The notes beneath the pieces are model-generated. The model searched no databases. It had not been told where the DNA came from and worked only from the letters and a program-made list of their open reading frames with translations. Below, piece after piece: positions 46,124 through 55,723 of a DNA stretch of 64,000 nt. Source of the stretch: Melaminivora jejuensis (lineage in GTDB: Bacteria; Pseudomonadota; Gammaproteobacteria; Burkholderiales; Burkholderiaceae_C); the NCBI RefSeq assembly GCF_017811175.1, contig NZ_JACWIJ010000002.1:1550001-1614000 (forward strand). The letters run 5' to 3'. Every line of letters starts with the position of its first letter. Within the stretch, counting starts at the first letter, position 1. The translations under genes and the position numbers were made by a program.

Positions 46124-46176
46124 GTTTTGATAGCTGCTCGCGCTTGACTGGCAACGGTTTGCGGCCGTTTTCCTGA
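46124..46176 (+). repeat. AGCGCTTG repeat, copy 10
   Basis: Contains GATAGCTGCTCGCGCTTGAC then TGGCAACGGTTTGCGGCCG. It lies between acnB and the DUF1624 gene. Confidence 0.82.
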
Positions 46177-46194
46177 CAAACGCGAGCAAGACCG

Positions 46195-48786
46195 TCAAAC
46201 CTCCACGCCTTCGGCCACTTCGGCGTATTCCTCGATCTGGTCGAAGTTCATGTAGCGATAGACGCTGTCCTTGTCGGCGTCGATCACGCCCATCTCGGCC
46301 AGGTACTCCTCCTTGGTGGGCAGACGGCCCAGGCGCGAGGCGATGGCGGCGAGTTCCGCCGAGCCCAGGAACACGTTGGTGTTCTTGCCCAGGCGGTTGG
46401 GGAAGTTGCGCGTCGAGGTCGAGATCACCGTCGCGCCCTCGCGCACCTGCGCCTGGTTGCCCATGCACAGCGAGCAGCCGGGCATCTCGGTGCGCGCGCC
46501 GGCCGTGCCGAACGCCGCGTAGTGGCCCTCCTTGATCAGCTCGGCCTCGTCCATCTTGGTCGGCGGCGCAACCCACAGCTTGACCGGGATATCGCGCTGG
46601 CCGCCCAGCAGCTTGGCGGCTGCGCGGAAGTGCCCGATATTGGTCATGCACGAGCCGATGAAGGCCTCGTCGATCTTGGTGCCGGCCACTTCAGACAGGA
46701 ACTTGGCGTCATCCGGGTCGTTGGGGCAGCAGACGATGGGCTCCTTGATCTCGTTCATGTCGATCTCGATCACGGCGGCGTATTCAGCGTCCTTGTCGGC
46801 CTCCAGCAGCTCGGGCTTGTCCAGCCAGGCCTGCACCTTCTCGATGCGGCGCGCCAGCGTCTTGGCATCCTGGTAGCCGTCGGCAATCATGTTCTTCATC
46901 AGCACGATGTTGGAGCGCAGGTACTCCTTGATCGGCTCGGGGTTGAGCTTGATGGTGCAGCCGGCGGCGCTGCGCTCGGCCGAGGCGTCGGACAGCTCGA
47001 AGGCCTGCTCGACCTTCAGATCCGGCAGGCCCTCGATCTCCAGGATCTTGCCCGAGAAGACGTTCTTCTTGCCGGCCTTGGCCACCGTCAGCAGGCCCGC
47101 CTTGATGGCGTACAGCGGAATGGCATGTACCAGGTCGCGCAGCGTCACGCCGGGCTGCATCTCGCCACGGAAGCGCACCAGCACGGACTCGGGCATGTCC
47201 AGCGGCATCACGCCGGTGGCGGCACCAAAGGCCACCAGGCCCGAGCCTGCCGGGAAGCTGATGCCGATGGGAAAGCGCGTGTGCGAGTCGCCGCCGGTGC
47301 CCACGGTGTCGGGCAGCAGCAGGCGGTTGAGCCAGCTGTGGATCACGCCGTCGCCCGGGCGCAGCGCCACGCCGCCGCGGTTGCTGATGAACTGGGGCAG
47401 CTCGCGGTGCGTCTTGACGTCCACCGGCTTGGGGTAGGCCGCCGTGTGGCAGAACGACTGCATGACCATGTCGGCGGAGAAGCCCAGGCAGGCCAGGTCT
47501 TTGAGCTCGTCGCGCGTCATGGGGCCGGTGGTGTCCTGGCTGCCCACGGTGGTCATGCGCGGCTCGCAGTAGGTGCCGGGACGGATGCCCTGGCCCTCAG
47601 GCAGGCCGCAGGCGCGGCCCACCATCTTCTGCGCCAGCGTGAAGCCGGCCTTGGACTCGGCGGGCGGCTGCGGCAGGCGGAAGGCGGTCGAGGCCGGCTG
47701 GCCCAGGAACTCGCGGGCGCGGGCCGTGAGCGAGCGGCCAATGATCAGGTTGATGCGGCCGCCGGCGCGCACTTCGTCGAGCAACACGTCGCTCTTGAGG
47801 GCGAAGTCGGCAATGTTCTCGCCGTTCTTCTCGATGCGGCCGTCATACGGAAAGATGTCGATCACGTCGCCCATGTCCATCTTGGACACATCGACCTCGA
47901 TGGGCAGCGCGCCCGAATCTTCCTGGGTGTTGAAGAAGATCGGCGCAATCTTGCCGCCCAGCGTCACGCCGCCAAAGCGCTTGTTGGGCACGAAGGGGAT
48001 GTCCTGGCCCGTGGCCCAGATGACGCTGTTGGTGGCCGACTTGCGGCTTGAGCCGGTGCCCACCACGTCGCCCACGTAGGCCACCAGGTGGCCCTTTTTC
48101 TTCAGGTCTTCAATGAACTGCATGGGGCCGCGCTTGCCGTCCTCCTCGGGCTTGAAGGCCGCATCGGGACGGGTGTTCTTCAGCATCGCCAGGTAGTGCA
48201 GCGGGATGTCCGGGCGGCTCCAGGCGTCGGGCGCGGGCGACAGGTCGTCGGTGTTGGTCTCGCCGGGCACCTTGAACACCGTGACGGTGATCTTCTTCTC
48301 GACCTCGGGGCGGCTGGTGAACCACTCGGCATCGGCCCAGCTTTGCATGACTTCCTGCGCGCGGGCGTTGCCGGCGCGGGCCTTGGCAGCCACATCGTTG
48401 AAGAAGTCGAACATCAAGAGCGTCTTCTTCAGCGCCTCGGCGGCCACGCCTGCCACCTCGGCATCGTCGAGCAACTCGATCAGCGGCTCGACGTTGTAGC
48501 CGCCGACCATGGTGCCCAGCAGCTCGGTGGCCTTGGCGCGCGAGATCAGATCGACCTGCACGTCACCATGCGCCACGGCGGCCAGGAAGGAGGCCTTGAC
48601 CTTGGCGGCGTCGTCCACGCCCGGCGGCACGCGGTGCGTCAGCAGCTCCAGCAGAGCAGCCTCCTCACCGGCAGGCGGGTTCTTGATCAGCTCGATCAGC
48701 TCGGCGGTCTGCTTGGCATCCAGCGGCAGCGGCGGGATGCCCAAAGCGGCGCGCTCGGCCACATGGTCGCGGTAGGCTTTCAACAT
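46195..48786 (-). CDS. acnB: Aconitate hydratase B
   Basis: An 863-aa aconitase B that interconverts citrate and isocitrate with a 4Fe-4S cluster. It starts with the B-type HEAT-like N-terminus ([20 protein letters not shown]), has the swivel domain next ([20 protein letters not shown]), and the cluster ligands late: Cys in [27 protein letters not shown] and [14 protein letters not shown]. It is the first gene upstream of the secreted protein, citE-like and mdh genes on the same strand but with 130-bp gaps. It belongs to the TCA block. Confidence 0.96.
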   Translation of the reverse strand: MLKAYRDHVAERAALGIPPLPLDAKQTAELIELIKNPPAGEEAALLELLTHRVPPGVDDAAKVKASFLAAVAHGDVQVDLISRAKATELLGTMVGGYNVEPLIELLDDAEVAGVAAEALKKTLLMFDFFNDVAAKARAGNARAQEVMQSWADAEWFTSRPEVEKKITVTVFKVPGETNTDDLSPAPDAWSRPDIPLHYLAMLKNTRPDAAFKPEEDGKRGPMQFIEDLKKKGHLVAYVGDVVGTGSSRKSATNSVIWATGQDIPFVPNKRFGGVTLGGKIAPIFFNTQEDSGALPIEVDVSKMDMGDVIDIFPYDGRIEKNGENIADFALKSDVLLDEVRAGGRINLIIGRSLTARAREFLGQPASTAFRLPQPPAESKAGFTLAQKMVGRACGLPEGQGIRPGTYCEPRMTTVGSQDTTGPMTRDELKDLACLGFSADMVMQSFCHTAAYPKPVDVKTHRELPQFISNRGGVALRPGDGVIHSWLNRLLLPDTVGTGGDSHTRFPIGISFPAGSGLVAFGAATGVMPLDMPESVLVRFRGEMQPGVTLRDLVHAIPLYAIKAGLLTVAKAGKKNVFSGKILEIEGLPDLKVEQAFELSDASAERSAAGCTIKLNPEPIKEYLRSNIVLMKNMIADGYQDAKTLARRIEKVQAWLDKPELLEADKDAEYAAVIEIDMNEIKEPIVCCPNDPDDAKFLSEVAGTKIDEAFIGSCMTNIGHFRAAAKLLGGQRDIPVKLWVAPPTKMDEAELIKEGHYAAFGTAGARTEMPGCSLCMGNQAQVREGATVISTSTRNFPNRLGKNTNVFLGSAELAAIASRLGRLPTKEEYLAEMGVIDADKDSVYRYMNFDQIEEYAEVAEGVEV

Positions 48787-48918
48787 ATCGTGGTACTCCT
48801 CGGGTTTGATGTCTGTGTGAAAAAGCCCAAGCCGGGCGCAAGTGCAGCCCGCACGCCGCCTTTGCGCGGCGCGCTGGCCGGGCGGCCCCGGCTGAGGGTC
48901 AGGGGTGCTCAGGGGTGG

Positions 48919-49572
48919 TCAGCGGCTGCCGAGCGGGTTGTCCAGCAGGCTTTGCGGCGGGTTCTTCTTGAAGCCTTCGGCGACGGCGAACTGCTGCGGG
49001 CTCATGCACTCGTCAGCCATGCGCTGGCCGAGTTTCTGGTTCATGAGCATGGACTTGTTGGCGATCTGCAGCCACACGGCGCCGGCGCTGGAATCCTCCA
49101 GGCGCACGGCCCCGGTCGAGGTGGCCACAGGCGCCATGTGGTACTTGAAGCCCTTGCCCTGGACGTGGAAGCGCCCGGGCGACTGGGCATCGGGCTGGAT
49201 ATCCACCGAGGCGCCCAGCTCGCAGGCGATGTGGCCGGTGTGTACGCGCTCGGCAATCGCCAGCTCCTCGGGCGTCAGCGCGGCGGCGGCGGCCGCCAGG
49301 CCGGCAGCAGCCTGCACAGCGCCGCTGTGCAGCTGGGTACGGCTGCTGGGCGGGCTGGCCTTGGCCACGGCGGTGCTTTTCTTCGGTGCCTTGGCGCTCG
49401 TGCTCTTGGCGGGGGCATTCTTGGCTACGGCGCTCTTGGTGCCGGCGGACTTGGCCGGGGCCGCCTTGGCGCTGGCCTTGGGCGCTGCCTTGGCGGACGC
49501 AGCCGGAGCGCTTTGCGACCAGGCCAGCGCGGGGGCCAACAGCATCAGGACGGTAGCGGCGAGCATCTTCAT
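48919..49572 (-). CDS. Secreted hypothetical protein with Ala/Lys-rich repeat region
   Basis: A 217-aa protein with a clear signal peptide (MKMLAATVLMLLAPALAWSQ). Residues ~21-75 are a low-complexity Ala/Lys/Ser/Pro stretch (SAKAAPKASAKAAPAKS...) resembling histone H1-like tails. The rest is a conserved-looking periplasmic domain: LTPEELAIAERVHTGHIACE, GKGFKYHMAPVATSTGAVRL, AVWLQIANKSMLMNQKLGQR. Two Cys residues could form a disulfide. GGAG precedes ATG 49572. Function is unknown; it is nested in the TCA block, but a link to the cycle is not evident. Confidence 0.7.
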   Translation of the reverse strand: MKMLAATVLMLLAPALAWSQSAPAASAKAAPKASAKAAPAKSAGTKSAVAKNAPAKSTSAKAPKKSTAVAKASPPSSRTQLHSGAVQAAAGLAAAAAALTPEELAIAERVHTGHIACELGASVDIQPDAQSPGRFHVQGKGFKYHMAPVATSTGAVRLEDSSAGAVWLQIANKSMLMNQKLGQRMADECMSPQQFAVAEGFKKNPPQSLLDNPLGSR

Positions 49573-49611
49573 GGGGAACTCCTGCGGCAAACGGGGGGAG
49601 GGACAACGGCG

Positions 49612-50622
49612 TCAGGGCGCCATTGTCGCCTCCTGGGCAAACCAGGGCTGCGCACATGGCGGCAGCGCCCGGCCCGTGCGGTGCGCGCGTTCGAGCACCT
49701 GCCAGAAATAGCGGTAGCTGGCGCGGTCGTGCAATGTGCCGGCGTCGCTGATGGGCGCCCAGTCGGCAGCCTGGGCGGCAGCCAGGATGCGCGCAGCGTC
49801 CTCGACCTCGCGCGCATCGGGCGCCAGCGCTGCCAGGATGGGGCGGATCTGCGCCGGGTGGATGCTCCACATGCGCGTGTAGCCGAACTGCCGGGCGGCG
49901 TGCGTGGCGGCGGCCTGCAGCGCGGCGGCATCGTTGAATTCCGTGACCACGCAGTGCGCGGGCACCTTGCCGTGGGCATGGCAGGCGGCGGCGATCTCCA
50001 GCTTGGCGCGCACCACCAGCGGATGCTCGAACTGGCCCTGCACACCCATGGCCGAGACGGGGATGGCGCCGCCGTGCGCCGAGACGAAATCCATCAGGCC
50101 AAAGCTCAAGCTCTGGATGCGCGGGTGGGCGGCGATCTCGAAGGCGCGCTGCACGGCGGCGGGCGACTCGATCAGCGCGTGCAGCGCCAGATCCGGCGCG
50201 CCGGCAGCGTCCAGCAGCCGCTCGGCCGCCAGCACGTCGTCAACCGATTCGACCTTGGGCAGCATGAGGTGGCACAGGCGCGCGCCGGCGCGCCCGGCGA
50301 TGATGGCCACGTCAGCGGCAAAGGCCGGGTGATCGACGGTATGCACACGCGCCGCCACGCGGGCGCCGGGGGCGGCGGCAGTGGCCAGCTGCGCCACCAG
50401 CTCGGCGTGCTGGCGCTCCTGTCCCACGGGCGCGCCGTCCTCGCAGTCCAGCGTCACGTCGAAGACGCAGTGGCCGAACTCCTGCATCAGCTCCTGCTGC
50501 AATTGCAGGCTCTTGCGCATCCGCACCTCGACGCCGCTGTAGTGGTCGCATACCGGCAGGTGCAGGCCAGCGGCCTGGGCGTCCAGCAGGACATCGCGGG
50601 GATGGGCAGGTGCAGGGGTCAT
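49612..50622 (-). CDS. CitE-like CoA ester lyase (HpcH/HpaI aldolase family)
   Basis: A 336-aa TIM-barrel protein of the citrate lyase beta/malyl-CoA lyase group. FDVTLDCEDGAPVGQERQHA supplies the metal-binding Glu-Asp. ARVHTVDHPAFAADVAII replaces the usual R(I/V)N block. LMLPKVESVDDVLAAERLL, LHALIESPAAVQRAFEIAAH and LSFGLMDFVSAHGGAIPVSA follow, the last with metal-binding Asp. It lacks citF/citD partners, so it is not a classical citrate lyase; malyl-CoA or citramalyl-CoA cleavage, or thioesterase activity, is possible. It sits between mdh and the secreted protein gene. Confidence 0.8.
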   Translation of the reverse strand: MTPAPAHPRDVLLDAQAAGLHLPVCDHYSGVEVRMRKSLQLQQELMQEFGHCVFDVTLDCEDGAPVGQERQHAELVAQLATAAAPGARVAARVHTVDHPAFAADVAIIAGRAGARLCHLMLPKVESVDDVLAAERLLDAAGAPDLALHALIESPAAVQRAFEIAAHPRIQSLSFGLMDFVSAHGGAIPVSAMGVQGQFEHPLVVRAKLEIAAACHAHGKVPAHCVVTEFNDAAALQAAATHAARQFGYTRMWSIHPAQIRPILAALAPDAREVEDAARILAAAQAADWAPISDAGTLHDRASYRYFWQVLERAHRTGRALPPCAQPWFAQEATMAP

Positions 50623-50667
50623 GGGCGCGGGCAGGCTCGGCAAGAAGGGGACAGCAGGAGGAACTAC

Positions 50668-50712
50668 AAAAACAATAGCTGCTGGCGCTTGCCTGGAGCG
50701 GCTTTGCGATAG
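50668..50712 (+). repeat. AGCGCTTG repeat, copy 11a
   Basis: Contains CAATAGCTGCTGGCGCTTGC then CTGGAGCGGCTTTGCGATAG. It is the left half of a convergent pair. Confidence 0.75.
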
Positions 50713-50729
50713 AAAACTATCGCAAAGCC
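50700..50729. terminator. Perfect 13-bp hairpin between convergent repeat copies
   Basis: GGCTTTGCGATAG-AAAA-CTATCGCAAAGCC is a perfect 13-bp stem with a tetraloop, formed by the tails of repeat copies 11a and 11b. It lies 31 bp downstream of mdh on the minus strand, so it may act as its terminator or stabilise its 3' end. No long T-run follows. Confidence 0.5.
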
Positions 50730-50757
50730 AAGCCCATCAAGCGCGGGCAGCTATGCT
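50717..50757 (-). repeat. AGCGCTTG repeat, copy 11b
   Basis: On the minus strand it reads CATAGCTGCCCGCGCTTGAT then GGGCTTGGCTTTGCGATAG. It faces copy 11a, four bases apart. Confidence 0.72.
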
Positions 50758-50759
50758 TT

Positions 50760-51746
50760 TTACAGCAGGTGCTTGACGCCGTCCTGCTCGCCCTGCAGCT
50801 CGGCCAGGGTGGCGTCGATGCGCTCCTGCGAGAAGGCGTCGATGGCCAGGCCTTCGACGATCTGGTACTTGCCGTTCTCGGTCGTGACGGGGAAGCCGAA
50901 CACGATGTCCTTGGGGATGCCGTATTCGCCGTTGGAGGGCACGCCCATGGTCACCCACTCGCCGCCGCTGCCCAGCGCCCAGTCGCGCATGTGGTCGATG
51001 GCGGCATTGGCCGCAGACGCTGCCGAGGACAGGCCGCGCGCGGCGATGATGGCCGCGCCGCGCTTGCCCACGGTGGGCAGGAACACGTCCTTGTTCCACT
51101 CGGCGTCGCCGATGGCGTCCTTGACGCTCTTGCCAGCGGCGGTGGCAAAGCGGTAGTCGGCGTACATGGTCGGCGAGTGGTTGCCCCAGACAGTGAGCTT
51201 TTTGATGTCGCCAACCTTGAAGCCGCCCTTGGCCGCCAGCTGCGAGGCCGCGCGGTTGTGATCCAGGCGCAGCATGGCGGTGAAGTTCTCGCGCGGCAGG
51301 TCAGGCGCGCTCTTCATGGCGATGTAGGCGTTGGTGTTGGCCGGGTTGCCCACCACCAGCACCTTGACATCGCGGCTGGCGACTTGGTTGAGCGCCTTGC
51401 CCTGGGCGGTGAAGATTTGCGCGTTGGCAGCCAGCAGATCGGCGCGCTCCATGCCGGGGCCGCGCGGGCGCGCGCCCACCAGCAGGGCGTAGTCGGTGTC
51501 CTTGAAAGCGGTTATGGGGTCGGAGTGGGCCTCGATGCCAGCCAGCAGCGGGAAGGCGCAGTCTTCCAGTTCCATGATCACGCCCTTGAGGGCGTTCTGT
51601 GCTTTTTCATCCGGGATTTCGAGCAACTGCAGGATGACGGGCTGATCCTTGCCCAGCATCTCGCCGGAGGCGATGCGAAACAGCAGGGCGTAACCGATCT
51701 GGCCGGCGGCACCGGTGACTGCAACGCGGACGGGGTTCTTGCTCAT
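50760..51746 (-). CDS. mdh: Malate dehydrogenase
   Basis: A 328-aa NAD-dependent malate dehydrogenase. [20 protein letters not shown] is the dinucleotide fold. [18 protein letters not shown] is the mobile loop with substrate-binding Arg residues. [20 protein letters not shown] and [20 protein letters not shown] follow, the latter carrying the catalytic His. The class is the 325-330-aa cytosolic type common in Burkholderiales. It is divergent from the gntR gene with a palindromic operator candidate between them. Confidence 0.96.
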   Translation of the reverse strand: MSKNPVRVAVTGAAGQIGYALLFRIASGEMLGKDQPVILQLLEIPDEKAQNALKGVIMELEDCAFPLLAGIEAHSDPITAFKDTDYALLVGARPRGPGMERADLLAANAQIFTAQGKALNQVASRDVKVLVVGNPANTNAYIAMKSAPDLPRENFTAMLRLDHNRAASQLAAKGGFKVGDIKKLTVWGNHSPTMYADYRFATAAGKSVKDAIGDAEWNKDVFLPTVGKRGAAIIAARGLSSAASAANAAIDHMRDWALGSGGEWVTMGVPSNGEYGIPKDIVFGFPVTTENGKYQIVEGLAIDAFSQERIDATLAELQGEQDGVKHLL

Positions 51747-51884
51747 GGGAAAACTCCAGATGACTCAGGTGGGATGGGTGAGTGGTGCAAGGCAGCACCA
51801 GCGCGTCATCAGCAGCTTTTGTGCCCCGCAGAAACAGCGCGCGAGTTTACTGCCGAAAACCGTGCATGGTCAATTTGTCTTATG

Positions 51885-51896
51885 TCTTATATAAGA
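51885..51896. promoter_or_regulatory. Candidate GntR operator TCTTATATAAGA
   Basis: A perfect 12-bp palindrome with a nearby extra GTCTTAT half-site (from 51877) lies in the 284-bp gap between mdh and gntR. The A/T-rich symmetry matches sites used by GntR/HutC-type regulators, so it could autoregulate gntR and control mdh. It may overlap a promoter -10 region. Confidence 0.55.
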
Positions 51897-52030
51897 TTAT
51901 GATGGCTTGCTTACGCGGCGCTTGCCCGGCTGTCCCGACTGTCCAGCCCTGTGGCGCACGCCAGCCGCCAAGCCCGGCGCCCCCGCATCTGCGCCCTGCC
52001 CCCACGCGCTCCTGCCTATCCGCGATTGCC

Positions 52031-52822
52031 ATGTCCTCCCTGCCCCTGCCCGCTGCCGAATCCGGCGCCGCAACCGGCGCCGGCGCCTCGCCGCCGGCGC
52101 CCGCCTTCAGCCCGCTGTACCAGCAGATCAAGGGCCTGATCCTCAACAGCCTGCAGCACGGCGAGTGGAAGCCCGGCGAGGCCATCCCCAGCGAGATGGA
52201 GCTGGCCGCGCGCTTTCGCGTCAGCCAGGGCACGGTGCGCAAGGCCATCGACGAGCTGGCCGCCGACAACCTGCTGCTGCGCCGCCAGGGCAAGGGCACC
52301 TTTGTCGCCACGCACGCCGAGCGCCAGGTCCAGTACCGCTTCCTGAAGCTGCAGCCCGACAGCGGCGATGCGCGCGGCGAAGCGCCGGCGCAGCGCACCA
52401 TCCTGGAGTGCCGGCGCCTGCGCGCCAGCGCCGACGTGGCGCGCGCGCTGGCCCTGCGCTCGGGCGACGCCGTGATCCAGGTGCGGCGCGTGCTGTCGTT
52501 TTCCGGCGTGCCGACCATCCTGGAGGACATCTGGCTGCCCGGCCACGCCTTCAAGGGCCTGACTGCCGAGCAGATGGCCAGCTACCCTGGCCCGACCTAT
52601 GCCATGTTCGAGCTGGAGTTCGGGGTGCGCATGGTGCGCGCCGAAGAGCGGCTGCGCGCCGTGCTGCCTGACGAGCAGCAGGCGCACTGGCTGGCCATCA
52701 GCAGCGCCACGCCGGTGCTGAGCGTCGAGCGCCTGTCACACACCTACAACGATGTGCCGATGGAGCTGCGTCGCGGCCTGTACCGCACCGATACGCACCA
52801 CTACCGCAACGAGCTGAATTGA
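52031..52822 (+). CDS. GntR-family transcriptional regulator (HutC/UTRA type)
   Basis: A 263-aa regulator. After a Pro/Ala-rich N-terminus, FSPLYQQIKGLILNSLQHGE, WKPGEAIPSEMELAARFRVS and QGTVRKAIDELAADNLLLRR form the GntR winged helix. GKGTFVATH ends it. The remainder is a UTRA effector domain (VIQVRRVLSFSGVPTILEDI, LRRGLYRTDTHHYRNEL). I chose ATG 52031; upstream in-frame starts add a Pro-rich stretch. It stands between mdh and sdhCDAB, so it is a strong candidate TCA-cycle regulator (inference from position). Confidence 0.88.
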   Translation: MSSLPLPAAESGAATGAGASPPAPAFSPLYQQIKGLILNSLQHGEWKPGEAIPSEMELAARFRVSQGTVRKAIDELAADNLLLRRQGKGTFVATHAERQVQYRFLKLQPDSGDARGEAPAQRTILECRRLRASADVARALALRSGDAVIQVRRVLSFSGVPTILEDIWLPGHAFKGLTAEQMASYPGPTYAMFELEFGVRMVRAEERLRAVLPDEQQAHWLAISSATPVLSVERLSHTYNDVPMELRRGLYRTDTHHYRNELN

Positions 52823-52972
52823 AGCCGGCAAGCTGAACCGATGCAGCTTCCATGCGCCTGACAACCCCACGTAAGCAATTGTCGCAGTCGCTGCGTGTTG
52901 CATTGCAATAGAATTTTGGGTTGTCTGCCCGCGTGCAATTACAACGCAGTTACATCGACAAGGATCCACGCC

Positions 52973-53404
52973 ATGAACGAGAGTGCCAAGAAACGGCCTG
53001 AATTTCGCAACCTCAACCTGTTCGGCGACATACCGACTTACCGCCTGCCGCTGGCCGCGCTGGTATCCATCTTGCACCGGGTGAGCGGCCTTTTGATGCT
53101 GATCCTGCTGCCGCTGATCATCTGGCTGTTCGACAAGTCGCTCACCTCCGAGATCTCGTTCGGCACCTTCCGGGCGGCCTTCGAGGTGGGCATCGGCTTC
53201 GTGCCCGCCTGGCTGCTCAAGCTGGTCGTGTTGGCGCTGATCTGGTCGTACCTGCACCACCTGTTTGCCGGCGTGCGCCACCTGTGGCTGGACGTGACGC
53301 ACAAGACCACCAAGGACTTTGGCCGCCAGACTGCCGCCGCCACGCTGGTGGCCGCCGTCGTGCTGACGCTGGTGCTGGGCGCCAAGCTGTTCGGCCTGTA
53401 CTGA
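52973..53404 (+). CDS. sdhC: Succinate dehydrogenase cytochrome b556 subunit
   Basis: A 143-aa membrane anchor of complex II. RPEFRNLNLFGDIPTYRLPL precedes the signature SILHRVSGLLMLILLPLIIW (HRxSG), and YLHHLFAGVRHLWLDVTHKT provides the haem-ligand His region. Three transmembrane helices are present. AAGGAT lies 8 bp before ATG 52973. It is the first gene of sdhCDAB-sdhE-gltA; a -10-like TAGAAT lies about 60 bp upstream. Confidence 0.93.
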   Translation: MNESAKKRPEFRNLNLFGDIPTYRLPLAALVSILHRVSGLLMLILLPLIIWLFDKSLTSEISFGTFRAAFEVGIGFVPAWLLKLVVLALIWSYLHHLFAGVRHLWLDVTHKTTKDFGRQTAAATLVAAVVLTLVLGAKLFGLY

Positions 53405-53443
53405 TCGCCCGCACCCCACAACCCGTACCCGAGGAGAAACCAC

Positions 53444-53809
53444 ATGGCCGCAACCTATGGCTACAAGCGCACCGCCGTCGGCGCCCACTATGGCTGGCGC
53501 GACTTCCTGGTGCAGCGCATCAGCGCCGTGCTGATGCTTGTGTTCACCCTGCTGATCCTGACCAAGGTGCTGTTCACCGCCGGCCCCATCGGCTACGACA
53601 CCTGGGCCGCCATCTTCGCCCCGCAGTGGATGAAGGCGCTCACCTTCGCCGTCATCGTCGCGCTGATCTGGCACGCCTGGGTGGGCGCCTGCAGCATCTG
53701 GTACGACTACGGCAAGCCCGCTGGCGTGCGTCTGCTGCTGCAGGCGCTCACGGCCATCTGGCTGGTGGCCTGCGGCGGCTGGGCCGTGCAGGTGCTGTGG
53801 CGCCTGTGA
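53444..53809 (+). CDS. sdhD: Succinate dehydrogenase hydrophobic membrane anchor subunit
   Basis: A 121-aa membrane subunit with three helices. YGWRDFLVQRISAVLMLVFT has the quinone-site Arg/Ser region, and VALIWHAWVGACSIWYDYGK carries the haem/quinone His and the YDY motif. It follows sdhC by 39 bp with GAGGAG before the ATG. Confidence 0.92.
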   Translation: MAATYGYKRTAVGAHYGWRDFLVQRISAVLMLVFTLLILTKVLFTAGPIGYDTWAAIFAPQWMKALTFAVIVALIWHAWVGACSIWYDYGKPAGVRLLLQALTAIWLVACGGWAVQVLWRL

Positions 53810-53888
53810 TCCGCCCACGCGATCGCACGCGCGCCACGCCCACCACCGCCCTCCTTCCGGAAATCCACCGCACACCGTCCCCACGACC

Positions 53889-55694
53889 ATGAGTTACACC
53901 CAAAAAGATATCGCCCGCCGCAAGTTCGACGTCGTCATCGTCGGCGCCGGCGGCTCGGGCATGCGCGCCTCGCTCGAACTCTCGCGCGCCGGCCTGTCGG
54001 TTGCCTGCCTGTCCAAAGTGTTCCCCACCCGCTCGCACACCGTGGCCGCCCAGGGCGGCGTGTCCGCGTCGCTGGGCAACATGAGCGAGGACAACTGGCA
54101 CTACCACTTCTACGACACCATCAAGGGCGGCGACTGGCTCTCTGACCAGGATGCGGTCGAGTTCATGTGCCGCGAGGCGCCCAAGGTGGTCATCGAGCTG
54201 GAGCACTTCGGGATGCCGTTCGACCGCAACCCCGACGGCACCATCTACCAGCGCCCCTTCGGCGGCCACACCGCCAATTACGGCGAAAAGCCCGTGCAGC
54301 GCGCCTGTGCCGCCGCCGACCGCACCGGCCACGCCATGCTGCACACGCTGTACCAGCAGAACGTGGCCTCCAAGACCAACTTCTTCGTCGAGTGGATGGC
54401 GCTGGACTTGATCCGCAACAGCGCCGGCGAGGTCGTCGGCGTCACCGCCATCGAGCTGGAGACGGGCGACCTGTACGAGCTGCACGCCAAGGCCGTGCTG
54501 CTGGCCACGGGCGGCGCGGGCCGCATCTTCGCCGCCTCGACCAACGCCTTCATCAACACCGGCGACGGCCTGGGGATGGCAGCGCGCGCCGGCATCCCGC
54601 TGCAGGATCTGGAGTTCTGGCAGTTCCACCCCACCGGCGTGGCCGGCGCCGGCGTGCTGCTGACCGAGGGCTGCCGTGGCGAGGGCGCTATTTTGCTCAA
54701 CAGCAACGGCGAGCGCTTCATGGAGCGCTACGCCCCGACGCTGAAAGACCTGGCGCCGCGCGACTTCGTCTCGCGCTCCATGGATCAGGAGATCAAGGAA
54801 GGGCGCGGCTGCGGCCCCAACAAGGACTACATCCTGATGAAGCTCGACCACCTGGGCGCCGACACCATCAGGAAGCGCCTGCCCTCGGTGGAGGAGATCG
54901 GCCACAACTTCGCCAACGTGGACATCACCAAGGAACCCATCCCCGTCGTGCCCACCATCCACTACCAGATGGGCGGCATCCCGACCAACATCCACGGCCA
55001 GGTCGTGACCTGGGACGGCGAGAGCAACAACGTCGTGCCCGGCCTGTACGCCGTGGGCGAGTGCGCCGCCGTGTCGGTGCATGGCGCCAACCGCCTGGGC
55101 ACCAACTCGCTGCTGGATCTGCTGGTCTTCGGCAAGTCGGCGGGCCGCCACATCGTGCAGTTCGTGCGCGAGTTCGGCGAGCACCACGACGTGCCGGCCA
55201 ATGCTGCCGAGCGCACGCTGGCGCGCCTCAACCAGATCGAGGGCAACAAGGACGGCATCTACGCCCAGGACGTGGCCAATGAGATCCGCCAGACCATGCA
55301 GCAGCACGCCGGGGTGTTCCGCACGCAAAAGAGCATGGACGAGGGCGTGGCCAAGATCGCCGAGATCCGCAAGAAAGTCGCCGCCATCGGCCTCAAGGAC
55401 AGCTCCAAGGTCTGGAACACCGCGCGCATGGAGGCGCTGGAGGTGGACAACCTGATCGAGGCCGCGCAGGCCACCATGGTCTCGGCCGCCGCGCGCCACG
55501 AATGCCGCGGCGCCCACACCGTGGACGACTACGAGCACCCCGCTGACCACCCCACGGCCCCGCTGGGCCGCGATGACGCCAACTGGCTCAAGCACACGCT
55601 GTGGCACAGCGCCACCAACAGCCTGACCTACAAGCCGGTGACCATGAAGCCCCTGACGGTGGAGAGCATTCCGCCCAAGGTTCGCACCTTCTGA
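53889..55694 (+). CDS. sdhA: Succinate dehydrogenase flavoprotein subunit
   Basis: A 601-aa catalytic subunit that oxidises succinate to fumarate. FDVVIVGAGGSGMRASLELS binds FAD. TRSHTVAAQGGVSASLGN carries His50 for covalent FAD. QFHPTGVAGAGVLLTEGCRG is a substrate-site block, and SVHGANRLGTNSLLDLLVFG follows. The C-terminal helical domain ends KPLTVESIPPKVRTF. It is within the sdhCDAB operon. Confidence 0.97.
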   Translation: MSYTQKDIARRKFDVVIVGAGGSGMRASLELSRAGLSVACLSKVFPTRSHTVAAQGGVSASLGNMSEDNWHYHFYDTIKGGDWLSDQDAVEFMCREAPKVVIELEHFGMPFDRNPDGTIYQRPFGGHTANYGEKPVQRACAAADRTGHAMLHTLYQQNVASKTNFFVEWMALDLIRNSAGEVVGVTAIELETGDLYELHAKAVLLATGGAGRIFAASTNAFINTGDGLGMAARAGIPLQDLEFWQFHPTGVAGAGVLLTEGCRGEGAILLNSNGERFMERYAPTLKDLAPRDFVSRSMDQEIKEGRGCGPNKDYILMKLDHLGADTIRKRLPSVEEIGHNFANVDITKEPIPVVPTIHYQMGGIPTNIHGQVVTWDGESNNVVPGLYAVGECAAVSVHGANRLGTNSLLDLLVFGKSAGRHIVQFVREFGEHHDVPANAAERTLARLNQIEGNKDGIYAQDVANEIRQTMQQHAGVFRTQKSMDEGVAKIAEIRKKVAAIGLKDSSKVWNTARMEALEVDNLIEAAQATMVSAAARHECRGAHTVDDYEHPADHPTAPLGRDDANWLKHTLWHSATNSLTYKPVTMKPLTVESIPPKVRTF

Positions 55695-55723
55695 CCTGGT
55701 CGCCGCCACGAAAGACACAAGCC

